A DNA stretch of 23,521 bases, taken from MGBC163016 sp964469815 (GTDB taxonomy: Bacteria > Actinomycetota > Coriobacteriia > Coriobacteriales > Eggerthellaceae). The stretch is taken from NCBI GenBank assembly GCA_964469815.1, contig CAYXZC010000027.1:1-23521 (forward strand), given 5' to 3'. The translations under genes were made by a program, and so were the position numbers. Under the pieces are notes generated by a model, which was not told where the DNA came from, did not search any database, and worked only from the letters and a program-made list of their open reading frames with translations. Below are positions 16,247-23,263 of this stretch, one piece after another (position 1 is the stretch's first letter; the number at the start of each line of letters is the position of its first letter).

Positions 16247-16284
16247 AAAAAAATGTCCTGGCAAATGAAGGTTTGCCAGGACAT
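16247..16284 (-). terminator. T-box-controlled intrinsic terminator upstream of ilvD
   Basis: On the minus strand a perfect 13-bp stem (plus-strand arms 16253-16265 and 16272-16284, built on ATGTCCTGGCAAA) closes a six-base loop and is followed by seven T's (16247-16253). It lies between the T-box motif and the ilvD ribosome-binding site, as expected for transcription-attenuating T-box leaders. Confidence 0.95.
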
Positions 16285-16510
16285 CGAGGATACAAGAGCA
16301 TCTTGCAGACATATGACGGTGCCACCGGTTCAGCCTTACTTGCCTTCTCAGATACCGCGGTGAGCAAAGTATCCGAAAGATCTTCTACGCCGAACTGCTC
16401 AGGGAAGGATCAAGACGAGCCCGATGCCGGCTTCCAGTACCGCCGGCTTGCTTGAGGATCGGGTTTACGCCCATCCATAACCCATCAACGCATTTCACAT
16501 ATTCGATTAG
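16285..16510 (-). promoter_or_regulatory. T-box riboswitch (tRNA-sensing leader) of the ilvDBNC operon
   Basis: The minus strand carries CCGGTGGCACCGTC (16315-16328), a match to the T-box core whose UGGN bulge pairs with the tRNA acceptor end. Upstream is a Stem III-like hairpin, GATAC...GGTATC (about 16350-16373). Above it lies a long Stem I: a distal part formed by CCCGAT/ATCGGG and GCCGGC/GCCGGC, then a 9-by-9-base internal loop (16464-16472 facing 16411-16419), then GGAT/ATCC. The loop's 3' side reads CTC GTC TTG, so the specifier codon could be CTC (Leu) or GTC (Val); I favour CTC because a purine follows. The bulge reads UGGC, whereas A73 tRNAs would predict UGGU. Uncharged tRNA should prevent the downstream terminator and permit ilv expression. 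The family call rests on motif, order and gene context. Confidence 0.85.
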
Positions 16511-16516
16511 TTTGGA

Positions 16517-16544
16517 AGTATACTCCTACATTCGGGTTTTTCAA
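16517..16544 (-). promoter_or_regulatory. Predicted sigma-70 type promoter of the ilv leader
   Basis: On the minus strand TTGAAA (16539-16544) and TATACT (16517-16522) are separated by 16 bases, close to the consensus. The promoter lies 20 bases after the punA stop and just before T-box Stem I, so the ilv operon has its own start independent of prfA-prmC-punA. Confidence 0.75.
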
Positions 16545-16563
16545 GGAATTTCTGCGGATTCGG

Positions 16564-17400
16564 CTATATCTGCTCCACTATCTTGCAGATCAAAGAGCAG
16601 AAATCCTTACCGCGAGCTTCGGCTACCTCCAAGACCTCCTCATCAGTGGGACTTGCCCCTTCCACACCGCAAGCCATGTTCGAACAAAGGGAGATGCCGA
16701 GCACTCGCATTCCCACATGGCGTGCGGCGATGACCTCTTCGCACACCGACATGGCAACCATATCGGCACCCCAACTGCGAAAAGCGCGGATCTCTGCCGG
16801 AGTTTCGAAGCTCGGACCCAAAAGACCCAGATACACGCCTTCTTGGATCGGTATCTTCAATTCGATCGCAGTATCCTTTGCGATCTTCCTGAGCTTTGGG
16901 TCGAAAGCATCCAACATGCTGAAGAAACGGAATGACAGGTCATTCGGATCCATGCCCGCAACAGGGTTTCTTCCCGTGAAATTGATCTGGTCGCTCATTA
17001 TGCATAGATCCCCAACGGAGTAGTTCATATTGATGGCACCCGCTGCATTGGTCGTGATGAGCGTATCCACACCGAGCCTGTTCATCAACCACACAGGAAA
17101 GGCGACATCCTCAGAGCTGTATCCCTCATAACCGTGAAGCCGTCCTTGCATGCAGATGACGCATTTTCCGCCAATCTCGCCTATGACGAATCTTCCGACA
17201 TGGCTCGTTGCGCTAGACGTCTTCATATGGGCGACATCCCCATAAGGGATATGAACCGCATCCTCTATGGCTTCTGCTATAGGACCCAAGCCTGATCCGA
17301 GTATGATCCCGATGCTCGGCTTCTTGCCTTCGCTGACGCTCTTGATGCAAGATGCTGCTTCTTCTAGCTTTTCGATCAAGTGCTTTTCCTGCACTTCCAT
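16564..17400 (-). CDS. punA: Purine nucleoside phosphorylase (trimeric, PNP/MTAP family)
   Basis: 278-residue PNP that cleaves inosine/guanosine-type nucleosides with phosphate to free base and ribose-1-phosphate in purine salvage. Motifs in order: IGIILGSGLG (phosphate loop, near 31-40), SHVGRFVIGE, MQGRLHGYEGYS, ITTNAAGAIN, LLGPSFETPAEIRAFRSWGADMVAMS, and the catalytic-asparagine segment GISLCSNMACG. The length fits trimeric class I PNPs. The VAMSVCEEVIAARH stretch differs somewhat from the common VGMSTVPEVIVARH, so exact base specificity is uncertain; xanthosine or methylthioadenosine phosphorylase is an alternative. The ATG at 17400 overlaps the prmC stop (TGATG) with an AAAGGG site upstream, indicating translational coupling. 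Confidence 0.92.
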   Translation of the reverse strand: MEVQEKHLIEKLEEAASCIKSVSEGKKPSIGIILGSGLGPIAEAIEDAVHIPYGDVAHMKTSSATSHVGRFVIGEIGGKCVICMQGRLHGYEGYSSEDVAFPVWLMNRLGVDTLITTNAAGAINMNYSVGDLCIMSDQINFTGRNPVAGMDPNDLSFRFFSMLDAFDPKLRKIAKDTAIELKIPIQEGVYLGLLGPSFETPAEIRAFRSWGADMVAMSVCEEVIAARHVGMRVLGISLCSNMACGVEGASPTDEEVLEVAEARGKDFCSLICKIVEQI

Positions 17401-18458
17401 CACCCTTTCTTATGCGCTGTTATGACCCTTGGCTTGCCGATCAGATCGTCAACTACCCGCATATCGCAGAATCCGGAGTCGGAAAGGAAGCGCTCTGCCT
17501 CATCCATGGAATCTTCGAATAGCTCGAATGCTATAAGACCACGGGGCTTCAAGGCATCATACGCCCACGTAACTATCCTCTTGAACACATCAAGCCCATC
17601 ATCTCCGCCATCCAAGGCCAATCTCGGCTCGAAATCCGCCACCTCTGATGACAAGGATTGCAGAACATCGGTCGGCACATATGGAGGATTCGAGACTACG
17701 GCATCGAAGGTACCGATGCGCGATGCATCTATGGAATCCCCAAGATCGCTCTTCAAGACCTCTACCCTATCTGCAACATCGCATTGCTTCACATTCAAGG
17801 AAGCGAGCTTCACCGCATCGTCGGATATGTCGGTCGCGATAACGGATATATCAGGATGCTCTGTTGCCAAAGCGCACGCGATGCATCCGCTTCCTGTGCA
17901 GATATCGGCGACGAGCAGATGTCGTTGCAATCCTCCATCGGGCATATCATCATCCATACCACGATGATCATCCCTATCAGAAGCCACATCATCTTCGCTT
18001 GGGGTCTCCATGATCCGACCCGATCCTTCGCTTTCGATGGAGGCCGACTCTATATCCTTCGTCTCCTCCAAGAATTCAGCAGAACGGATCTTCTTGGGCT
18101 TCGGAAGCTCGAAGAGCACTTCGCTGACCAGAACCTCGGTCTCAGGTCTTGGTATCAGGACACCGGGTCTGACGGTAAGGTTCAGATATCTGAAAGGCGC
18201 ATTTCCGGTGATGTATTGCAAAGGCTCGCCTGCCGCTCGTCTCTTCACGCTATCGCGCAGAACATCTAGCTCCTCTTTTGCAAGAGGCCTATCGAACTGG
18301 GTGAAAAGGTCGGTTCGTGAAAGCCCTGTGGCATCTGTTAGCAGCCATTGCGTGGCTATGCGCGGATTGCTGTCGCCTTTGTCCTTTAGATAGCCTTGCA
18401 TCCATTGCATCATGCGTGCAATGTTCCAGCTTTCCTCGCTTTGCTTCTCACTTGACAT
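17400..18458 (-). CDS. prmC: Peptide chain release factor N5-glutamine methyltransferase (PrmC) with an acidic insert
   Basis: 352-residue PrmC (HemK), which methylates the glutamine of the GGQ motif in release factors using S-adenosylmethionine. The N-terminal helical domain (1-95) ends in GEPLQYITGNAPFRYLNL. It is followed by VRPGVLIPRPETEVLVSEVL, then motif I VADICTGSGCIA (185-191 core) and the substrate-binding NPPY (257-260). Between residues about 119 and 180 there is an extra acidic, Asp/Glu/Ser-rich stretch; normal PrmC proteins are about 280 residues and join these segments directly. The reading frame is continuous through it. The ATG at 18458 has GGAAG seven bases upstream; a TTG start 13 codons earlier, overlapping the prfA stop, is less likely. 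It sits directly after prfA, its substrate, and overlaps punA by one base. Confidence 0.94.
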   Translation of the reverse strand: MSSEKQSEESWNIARMMQWMQGYLKDKGDSNPRIATQWLLTDATGLSRTDLFTQFDRPLAKEELDVLRDSVKRRAAGEPLQYITGNAPFRYLNLTVRPGVLIPRPETEVLVSEVLFELPKPKKIRSAEFLEETKDIESASIESEGSGRIMETPSEDDVASDRDDHRGMDDDMPDGGLQRHLLVADICTGSGCIACALATEHPDISVIATDISDDAVKLASLNVKQCDVADRVEVLKSDLGDSIDASRIGTFDAVVSNPPYVPTDVLQSLSSEVADFEPRLALDGGDDGLDVFKRIVTWAYDALKPRGLIAFELFEDSMDEAERFLSDSGFCDMRVVDDLIGKPRVITAHKKG

Positions 18459-18493
18459 CCTATGTCTTCCGATACACCTGCAATGAGCTTGGA

Positions 18494-19567
18494 TCAAACG
18501 GCTTCTTCGAGCTTTTGGGCTCTGTCCGCAGCTTGCAGCGCATTGATGACATCGATGAGCTTATTGCCCAGAAGAACATCGTTATAGCTGGAATTGAATC
18601 CTATCCTGTGATCTGTGACGCGATCCTGCGGTCCGTTGTAGGTTCTGATCTTCTCCGCGCGATCCCCTGTCCCGATCTGCGCCAGGCGCTTCGCACCCTC
18701 TGCGGCCTGTTGCTCAGCGAGCATCTTCTCGTACAGACGGGCACGCAGCACGCTCATAGCAGCGATCTTATTCTGAAGCTGGGACTTCTGATCTTGCGAC
18801 TGGACCACAAGGCCGGTTGGAAGATGCGTTATGCGCACAGCGGAATCGGTCGTGTTGACACACTGCCCACCGGGGCCACCCGCACGGAACACATCGATGC
18901 GAAGGTCGTTCTCGTTTATCTCGACCTCGACCTCATCGGCTTCGGGTAAGACTGCAACGGTCGCAGTGGAGGTGTGTATCCTGCCTTGGCTTTCGGTCTT
19001 CGGAACACGCTGCACCCTGTGCACTCCGCTCTCGAATTTCATTAGCGAATAGACATGGTCACCCTTGACCTTGAACTGGATCTCCTTGTAACCGCCGCTC
19101 TCGGAAGGCGAGACATCCATGGTCTCTGTCTTCCAGCCTTCGCTAGATGCGAAACGCTCGTACATCTTATAGAGGTCGCCAGCGAAGATAGCAGCCTCAT
19201 CGCCGCCCGCAGCAGCACGGATCTCAACTATGATGTCCTTCTCATCAGCAGGATCCTCCGGTATGAGCATGATCTTTATCTCATTCTCAAGCACTGGAAG
19301 CTTCTCTTCTATAGTGGATATCTCCTCCTGTGCGAAATCCTTCATATCGGCATCGGAGAGCATCTCCTTGGCATCCGACAGGTCGTTCACAAGACCGACG
19401 TATTCTGATGCCTTCTTGGCCAAAGCACCCTGATTCGCGTATTCCTTTGCAAGGCGGTTGTATTCCTTCTGATCGGCAAGCACATCCGGGTCGCCCATCT
19501 TCTTCTGAAGATCATCATAGGCAGAAAGGAAGGTTTCAAGCTTATCTTTGAGATCCAGGTCAGCCAT
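18494..19567 (-). CDS. prfA: Peptide chain release factor 1
   Basis: 357-residue RF1, which recognises UAA and UAG stop codons and triggers peptide release. Domain 1 is helical (1-100). Domain 2 contains the PxT stop-recognition motif as VHRVQRVPKTESQGRIHTS. The catalytic GGQ loop is seen in RAGGPGGQCVNTTDSAVRITH, followed by SQLQNKIAAMSVLRARLYEK and the YNGPQDRVTDHR segment. PKT rather than SPF distinguishes RF1 from RF2. The start is the ATG at 19567 with AAGGA seven bases upstream; the open frame to 19663 covers the terminator-like hairpin and is not coding. prmC follows 35 bases downstream. The ribosome-binding site lies inside a 15-base palindrome. Confidence 0.97.
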   Translation of the reverse strand: MADLDLKDKLETFLSAYDDLQKKMGDPDVLADQKEYNRLAKEYANQGALAKKASEYVGLVNDLSDAKEMLSDADMKDFAQEEISTIEEKLPVLENEIKIMLIPEDPADEKDIIVEIRAAAGGDEAAIFAGDLYKMYERFASSEGWKTETMDVSPSESGGYKEIQFKVKGDHVYSLMKFESGVHRVQRVPKTESQGRIHTSTATVAVLPEADEVEVEINENDLRIDVFRAGGPGGQCVNTTDSAVRITHLPTGLVVQSQDQKSQLQNKIAAMSVLRARLYEKMLAEQQAAEGAKRLAQIGTGDRAEKIRTYNGPQDRVTDHRIGFNSSYNDVLLGNKLIDVINALQAADRAQKLEEAV

Positions 19568-19582
19568 TTTAAGATCCTTAAA
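19568..19582 (-). promoter_or_regulatory. Palindrome enclosing the prfA ribosome-binding site
   Basis: TTTAAG-ATC-CTTAAA (plus strand 19568-19582) is a perfect 6-bp inverted repeat ending at the base before the prfA ATG. On the minus strand the AAGGA ribosome-binding site falls within it, so folding would hide the site. The stem is AT-rich and short, so the effect may be small. Confidence 0.5.
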
Positions 19583-19591
19583 TCGTTGCGT

Positions 19592-19618
19592 AAAAAAGCG
19601 CGCCCGTAATGCGCGCTT
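19592..19618 (-). terminator. Terminator-like hairpin just upstream of prfA
   Basis: On the minus strand AAGCGCGC/GCGCGCTT (arms 19598-19603 and 19611-19616 plus flanking A/T pairs) with a 7-base loop is followed by six T's (19592-19597). It is a good intrinsic terminator for trxA-trxB, 25 bases before the prfA start codon. Confidence 0.85.
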
Positions 19619-19631
19619 GCATTTATCCGAT

Positions 19632-19660
19632 ATTCTACCAAAGAATGCGCCTGCTATCAG
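19632..19660 (-). promoter_or_regulatory. Predicted prfA promoter upstream of the hairpin
   Basis: On the minus strand CTGATA (19655-19660) and TGG-TAGAAT (-10 at 19632-19637) are separated by 17 bases, giving an extended -10 promoter. The predicted start point would be only about 10 bases before the terminator-like stem, which would then be the 5' end of the prfA mRNA rather than a terminator for that transcript. The remaining sequence up to the trxB stop shows no gene. Confidence 0.55.
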
Positions 19661-19768
19661 CATATGCGCATGCGATTGTTCTCTATGACTTTACGCTAGC
19701 TAAGCCAAAGTAGCCATATGCCGGATTGTCTTGCGAGAAAGCCTTCGAATCCGATCAGCTGGATCATC

Positions 19769-20724
19769 TCATAGGCTGAGCAGGTACTCAGATACGCTCT
19801 CTATGCAATTCGCCCCATCAGCAACAGCCGTTGTGACCTGCCGAAGCTGCTTGGTACGAACGTCACCGGCGGCGAATATCCCATCAACGCTGCTCTTGCA
19901 GCTCTCATCTGCAACGATGTACCCCCGTTGATCGAGCTCTACCACGCCATCCAAGAATTCGGTGTTCGGAACGGTGCCGATGGCCACGAACAACGCAGAT
20001 GCATCTATCCTTGAAACTTCATCCGTTATGCGATCCCGAACATCCAAAGCGCAAAGCGCACCGTCATCGTCTATCAGCCGCTCAACTACGCTATTCCATA
20101 GTATCTCGACATTATCGAGCTCTTTGATGCGGTTGTGATAGATCGCCGTTGCACGCAGCACATCACGCCGCACGATGAGATATATCTTCTTGCAGATACG
20201 GGATAGATAGATCGCATCTGCAACAGCGGTATCCCCGCCGCCAACGATGCAGACGACCTTTTCCTTGAAGAAGTTACCATCGNNNNNNNNNNATCGCATG
20301 TTCCGCAATAGGAAACGCCGGAACCCTTGAGCTCTTCTTCCTTGTCAAGGCCTAGCATTGCCGGGCGAGCGCCACTTGCTACGACGATGCTCCGTGCACA
20401 CAGATCACCGAAAGCCATCCTCACCGTCTTGATATCGTCTTTGATGTCGATCCTGACCACTTCGTCGTAAACGATGTTCGCACCGAAGGATTCGGCTTGG
20501 GACTGCATTATCTCGGACAGTTCGAACCCGCTAGTGGAAGGGGCGAATCCTGGATAGTTCTCGAGATGCTCGGTCTGAGCCATCTGCCCACCCGGAGAGA
20601 GGCTCTCGATGAGAACCGTATCCAAACCCGATCTGGCAGCATAGATGCCGGCGGCCATACCGGCCGGTCCGGCACCTATGATGGCCAGGTCGTACATCTT
20701 GTTAGCTTCTGTTGTCATATGCAT
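19769..20724 (-). CDS. trxB: Thioredoxin reductase, interrupted by an assembly gap
   Basis: Flavoprotein that reduces thioredoxin with NADPH. The part before the gap shows the FAD motif IIGAGPAGMAAGIYAARSGL (15-34), PGGQMAQTEHLENYPGF, ASGARP, and the redox-active disulfide CGTC (140-143, usually CATC). The part after the gap continues DGNFFKEKVVCIVGGGDTAVADAIYLSR (NADPH motif) and ends with GIFAAGDVRTKQLRQVTTA. The ten N's at 20283-20292 put the two halves in different frames. The flanks share ATCG, and joining them on that overlap restores CGTCDGNFF and a 313-residue protein of normal length. I therefore regard the gene as intact and the gap as an artefact. Three in-frame ATGs (20724, 20718, 20697) are possible starts, none with a strong ribosome-binding site. 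trxA ends 33 bases upstream. Confidence 0.93.
20283..20292. other. Assembly gap (10 N) inside trxB
   Basis: Ten unknown bases. The four bases on each side are identical (ATCG at 20279-20282 and 20293-20296). Removing the N's plus one copy of ATCG restores a continuous thioredoxin reductase frame with a canonical sequence, so the true gap length is probably negative. Confidence 0.95.
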
Positions 20725-20757
20725 CGATCTCAGACGAAAGGACTTGATCTCCTGCGC

Positions 20758-21066
20758 CTATTGCAAAAGCTGCATCAAAGCCGCCTTTGACTGCAAACCC
20801 ACCGTCTTCTTCTTGATCTCGCCATTCTCGAAAGAGATTATGGTCGGAACAGAATTGACCCTGAATTGTGCTGCGATATCAGGGCTTTGATCGATATCGA
20901 CCTTGTATACGTATGCATTTCCTGAAACCTCGGTCGTGATCTCATCGATGATAGGCGCGAGCCTCTTGCAAGGGCCGCACCACGTGGCGAAGAAATCAAC
21001 AAGAACGGGTTTATCGGCATCCAGTACTTTCGACTTGAAATCTGCAGAACCTATTACTTCGCTCAT
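20758..21066 (-). CDS. trxA: Thioredoxin
   Basis: 102-residue thioredoxin, a cytoplasmic disulfide reductant. The active site is FFATWCGPCKRLAP with cysteines 30 and 33. The cis-proline loop is NSVPTIISF, and the buried aspartate lies in VLVDFFA. No signal peptide or membrane segment is seen. The ATG at 21066 is preceded by AGGAGG with a ten-base spacing. trxB, its reductase, follows 33 bases downstream, giving a trxA-trxB operon. A 196-bp upstream region contains repeated complementary segments described separately. Confidence 0.97.
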   Translation of the reverse strand: MSEVIGSADFKSKVLDADKPVLVDFFATWCGPCKRLAPIIDEITTEVSGNAYVYKVDIDQSPDIAAQFRVNSVPTIISFENGEIKKKTVGLQSKAALMQLLQ

Positions 21067-21262
21067 TTTGATTTATCCTCCTAAATCGTTTCCGAATGAT
21101 GCGAAAGGCTACGCTTCGGGATTCGAGATAGTCCTTTCGCCCTTGAATTCAAATGATGCATGTTGAAACCTCATTTGAGCTTGAAGATCTCCAACTCGTT
21201 AACAAACTGCAAGCCTTCTGTTCTTTACAAGTAAAACCATGCTCAAATGATGCCGGTACGGG
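21067..21262 (-). promoter_or_regulatory. trxA leader with direct and inverted repeats allowing two exclusive folds
   Basis: TCAAATGATGC occurs twice on the plus strand (21149-21159 and 21243-21253), and the complementary TCATTTGAGC lies between them (21171-21180). The middle copy can pair with the far copy over 10 bp (21171-21180 with 21241-21250) or with the near copy over 8 bp (21171-21178 with 21149-21156), but not both. On the minus strand TTGAAT-16-TATCTC is a weak promoter candidate near 21125-21150. No T-run terminator follows thrS. No gene was recognised. Confidence 0.5.
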
Positions 21263-23176
21263 CTAGAGCGCAGCGTCCCTGATCACATCCAGGAACTTCT
21301 GCCTGTCCCATGTTCCAAGGTCGCCCTCGAATCGCTCGCGAACCGACACGAGACGCTCCTCGATCTCCTTATCACCAAGAACGACCATATAGGGGATCTT
21401 CTGGCTTTGAGCCTTAGCGATCTTCACCTTCATGGGCTCGTTCTGATCGTATATCTCGACTCGGCCACCGACCCCTTTGATCTCACCGGCGAATTCTGCA
21501 GCTGCTTCCTTATGCCTATCGGCGATCGGGATGACAGCTACCTGAACAGGCGCTAGCCAAAGAGGCAGAGCGCCTGCATAATGTTCCAAAAGGATGCCCA
21601 AGAAACGCTCGATCGATCCGAATATCGCGCGATGGAGCATCCATGGCTGCTGCTCCGTATTGTCCTTCGCCCTATACGTCAGATCGAAACGCTCCGGGAA
21701 ATTGAAGTCGACCTGGACAGTGGAGCACTGCCAAGTCCTTCCAAGCGCATCCTTGACCTTGATATCGATCTTAGGCCCATAGAAAGCGCCATCGCCTTCG
21801 TTGATGTCGTAATCAAGGCCGCGGATCTCGCATGCCTTCTTCAGAGAATCGGTGGCATGCTCCCACATATCATCGGAGCCTATCGATTTCTCAGGACGCG
21901 TGGATATCTCAGCCTCATAGGTGAAATCGAAGGTATCCATGATGTAGTCGACGAGCTCGAGGATCGCGACGACCTCATCTACCACCTGATCGCGAGTGCA
22001 GAAGATATGAGCATCGTCTTGGGTGAAGCCACGTGCGCGCATGAGGCCATGGACAGCCCCTGACATCTCGTGGCGATACACGGTGCCGAACTCGAAGAAG
22101 CGCAAGGGCAGATCGCGATATGACCGAAGCTCGTTCTTGTATAGCAATACATGGCCAGGGCAGTTCATCGGCTTGACACCGTATTCGGTGAGATGCGGAT
22201 CCTCATCAGAACCCTCGTTGATATTGAAGAAGTACATGTTGTCGTGGTAGAAGTCATAATGCCCGCTCGTCTTCCAAACATCGGCATTGTAGATATGAGG
22301 CGTGATGACCTCCTCATATCCACGCTCATACAGATCGCGACGCAGCCATTCCTGCATGGTGCGTATGATGCGTGTGCCTTTTGGAAGATATAGAGGAAGC
22401 CCGACACCTGCTTGCTGATCCATCATGTAGATCCCAAGTTCGCGTCCAAGTTTCCTGTGGTCGCGCTTCTCAGCCTCTTCGATATTGTGCAGGTATTCTT
22501 CAAGCTCTTTCTTCGAGAAGAACGCAGTGCCATATATGCGGGTGAGCATCTCGTTATCGGAATCACCCTTCCAATATGCACCGGCTGTCTTCATGAGCTT
22601 GACCGGACCGATCTTTCCAGCTGTCGGCATATGCGGCCCGCTGCATAGATCGACGAAATTGCCATGTTCTCGGATTATTATCTCTTCGTCATCATCGATA
22701 TCATCGATATGCTCGAGCTTAAGGCGCTGATCTTTGAATATCTTTCTAGCCTCATCCTTGGTGACGACCTTGCGAACGAATGGCTCGTCACGCTTGATGA
22801 TCTCTGCCATCTTATCTTCGATAGCAGCGAAATCCTCAGGAGCGATGGATGCATCCAAAGCGAAATCATAGAAGAACCCGTCTTCTGTCTGCGGCCCGAA
22901 TCCGATCTGCGCGCCCGGATACAGCTCCTGGACAGCTTCTGCCATCACATGAGCGGCCGAGTGCCTCATGATGCCAAGAGCATCAGGGGATTTTGAAGTT
23001 ATGATCTCAACGGTGGCACCATCAGGCACCAAAGTATCGAGATCGGCGAAATCGCCATCTATCTTCCCGCCTAGAGCAGCCTTAGCTAGACCGGCTCCGA
23101 TCGATGCGGCGACATCATACACATTCGATCCATCCGCGATCTCTTTGATGCTTGAGTCCGGTAGTTTGACCTTCAT
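21263..23176 (-). CDS. thrS: Threonyl-tRNA synthetase
   Basis: 637-residue class II threonyl-tRNA synthetase. In order: TGS domain (1-60, MKVKLPDSSIKEIADGS); the editing (SAD) domain with HSAAH (72-76) and the LCSGPH motif near 180 that clears Ser-tRNA(Thr); and the class II catalytic core with motif 1 around LRRDLYERGYEEVITPHI. Motif 2 is FEFGTVYRHEMSGAVHGLMRARGFTQDDAHIFC, and motif 3 is LHRAIFGSIERFLGILLEHY. The anticodon-binding domain follows (about 535-637, PVQVAVIPIADRH). The length is standard. The ATG at 23176 follows a GAAAGGAAG ribosome-binding site. The 87-bp leader upstream is short and has no T-box motif. Confidence 0.98.
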   Translation of the reverse strand: MKVKLPDSSIKEIADGSNVYDVAASIGAGLAKAALGGKIDGDFADLDTLVPDGATVEIITSKSPDALGIMRHSAAHVMAEAVQELYPGAQIGFGPQTEDGFFYDFALDASIAPEDFAAIEDKMAEIIKRDEPFVRKVVTKDEARKIFKDQRLKLEHIDDIDDDEEIIIREHGNFVDLCSGPHMPTAGKIGPVKLMKTAGAYWKGDSDNEMLTRIYGTAFFSKKELEEYLHNIEEAEKRDHRKLGRELGIYMMDQQAGVGLPLYLPKGTRIIRTMQEWLRRDLYERGYEEVITPHIYNADVWKTSGHYDFYHDNMYFFNINEGSDEDPHLTEYGVKPMNCPGHVLLYKNELRSYRDLPLRFFEFGTVYRHEMSGAVHGLMRARGFTQDDAHIFCTRDQVVDEVVAILELVDYIMDTFDFTYEAEISTRPEKSIGSDDMWEHATDSLKKACEIRGLDYDINEGDGAFYGPKIDIKVKDALGRTWQCSTVQVDFNFPERFDLTYRAKDNTEQQPWMLHRAIFGSIERFLGILLEHYAGALPLWLAPVQVAVIPIADRHKEAAAEFAGEIKGVGGRVEIYDQNEPMKVKIAKAQSQKIPYMVVLGDKEIEERLVSVRERFEGDLGTWDRQKFLDVIRDAAL

Positions 23177-23223
23177 TGATGCTTCCTTTCTCTGCCGGGT
23201 GCGAACAGAGCACCTGCAATCTT

Positions 23224-23237
23224 GTCAGCATGCTGAC
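23224..23237. repeat. 14-bp palindrome in the thrS upstream gap
   Basis: GTCAGCATGCTGAC is a perfect palindrome about 47 bases before the thrS start. A second short stem (GGTGC...GCACC, near 23198-23214) lies closer to the gene. Neither precedes a T-run on the minus strand, so it is a possible protein-binding site or RNA hairpin. Confidence 0.5.
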
Positions 23238-23263
23238 TCGTTTATTCCTTTATTGGCACTAGT

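Noticed and set aside
16237..16284. N-terminal extension of ilvD
   Set aside because: The extra codons are the T-box terminator stem and T-run, and a strong ribosome-binding site supports the ATG at 16236.
19769..20724. trxB as a frameshifted pseudogene
   Set aside because: The frame change coincides with the N gap, and the flanks overlap by four bases to restore a canonical protein.
23177..23263. T-box leader for thrS
   Set aside because: The gap is only 87 bp and contains no T-box core sequence or terminator.
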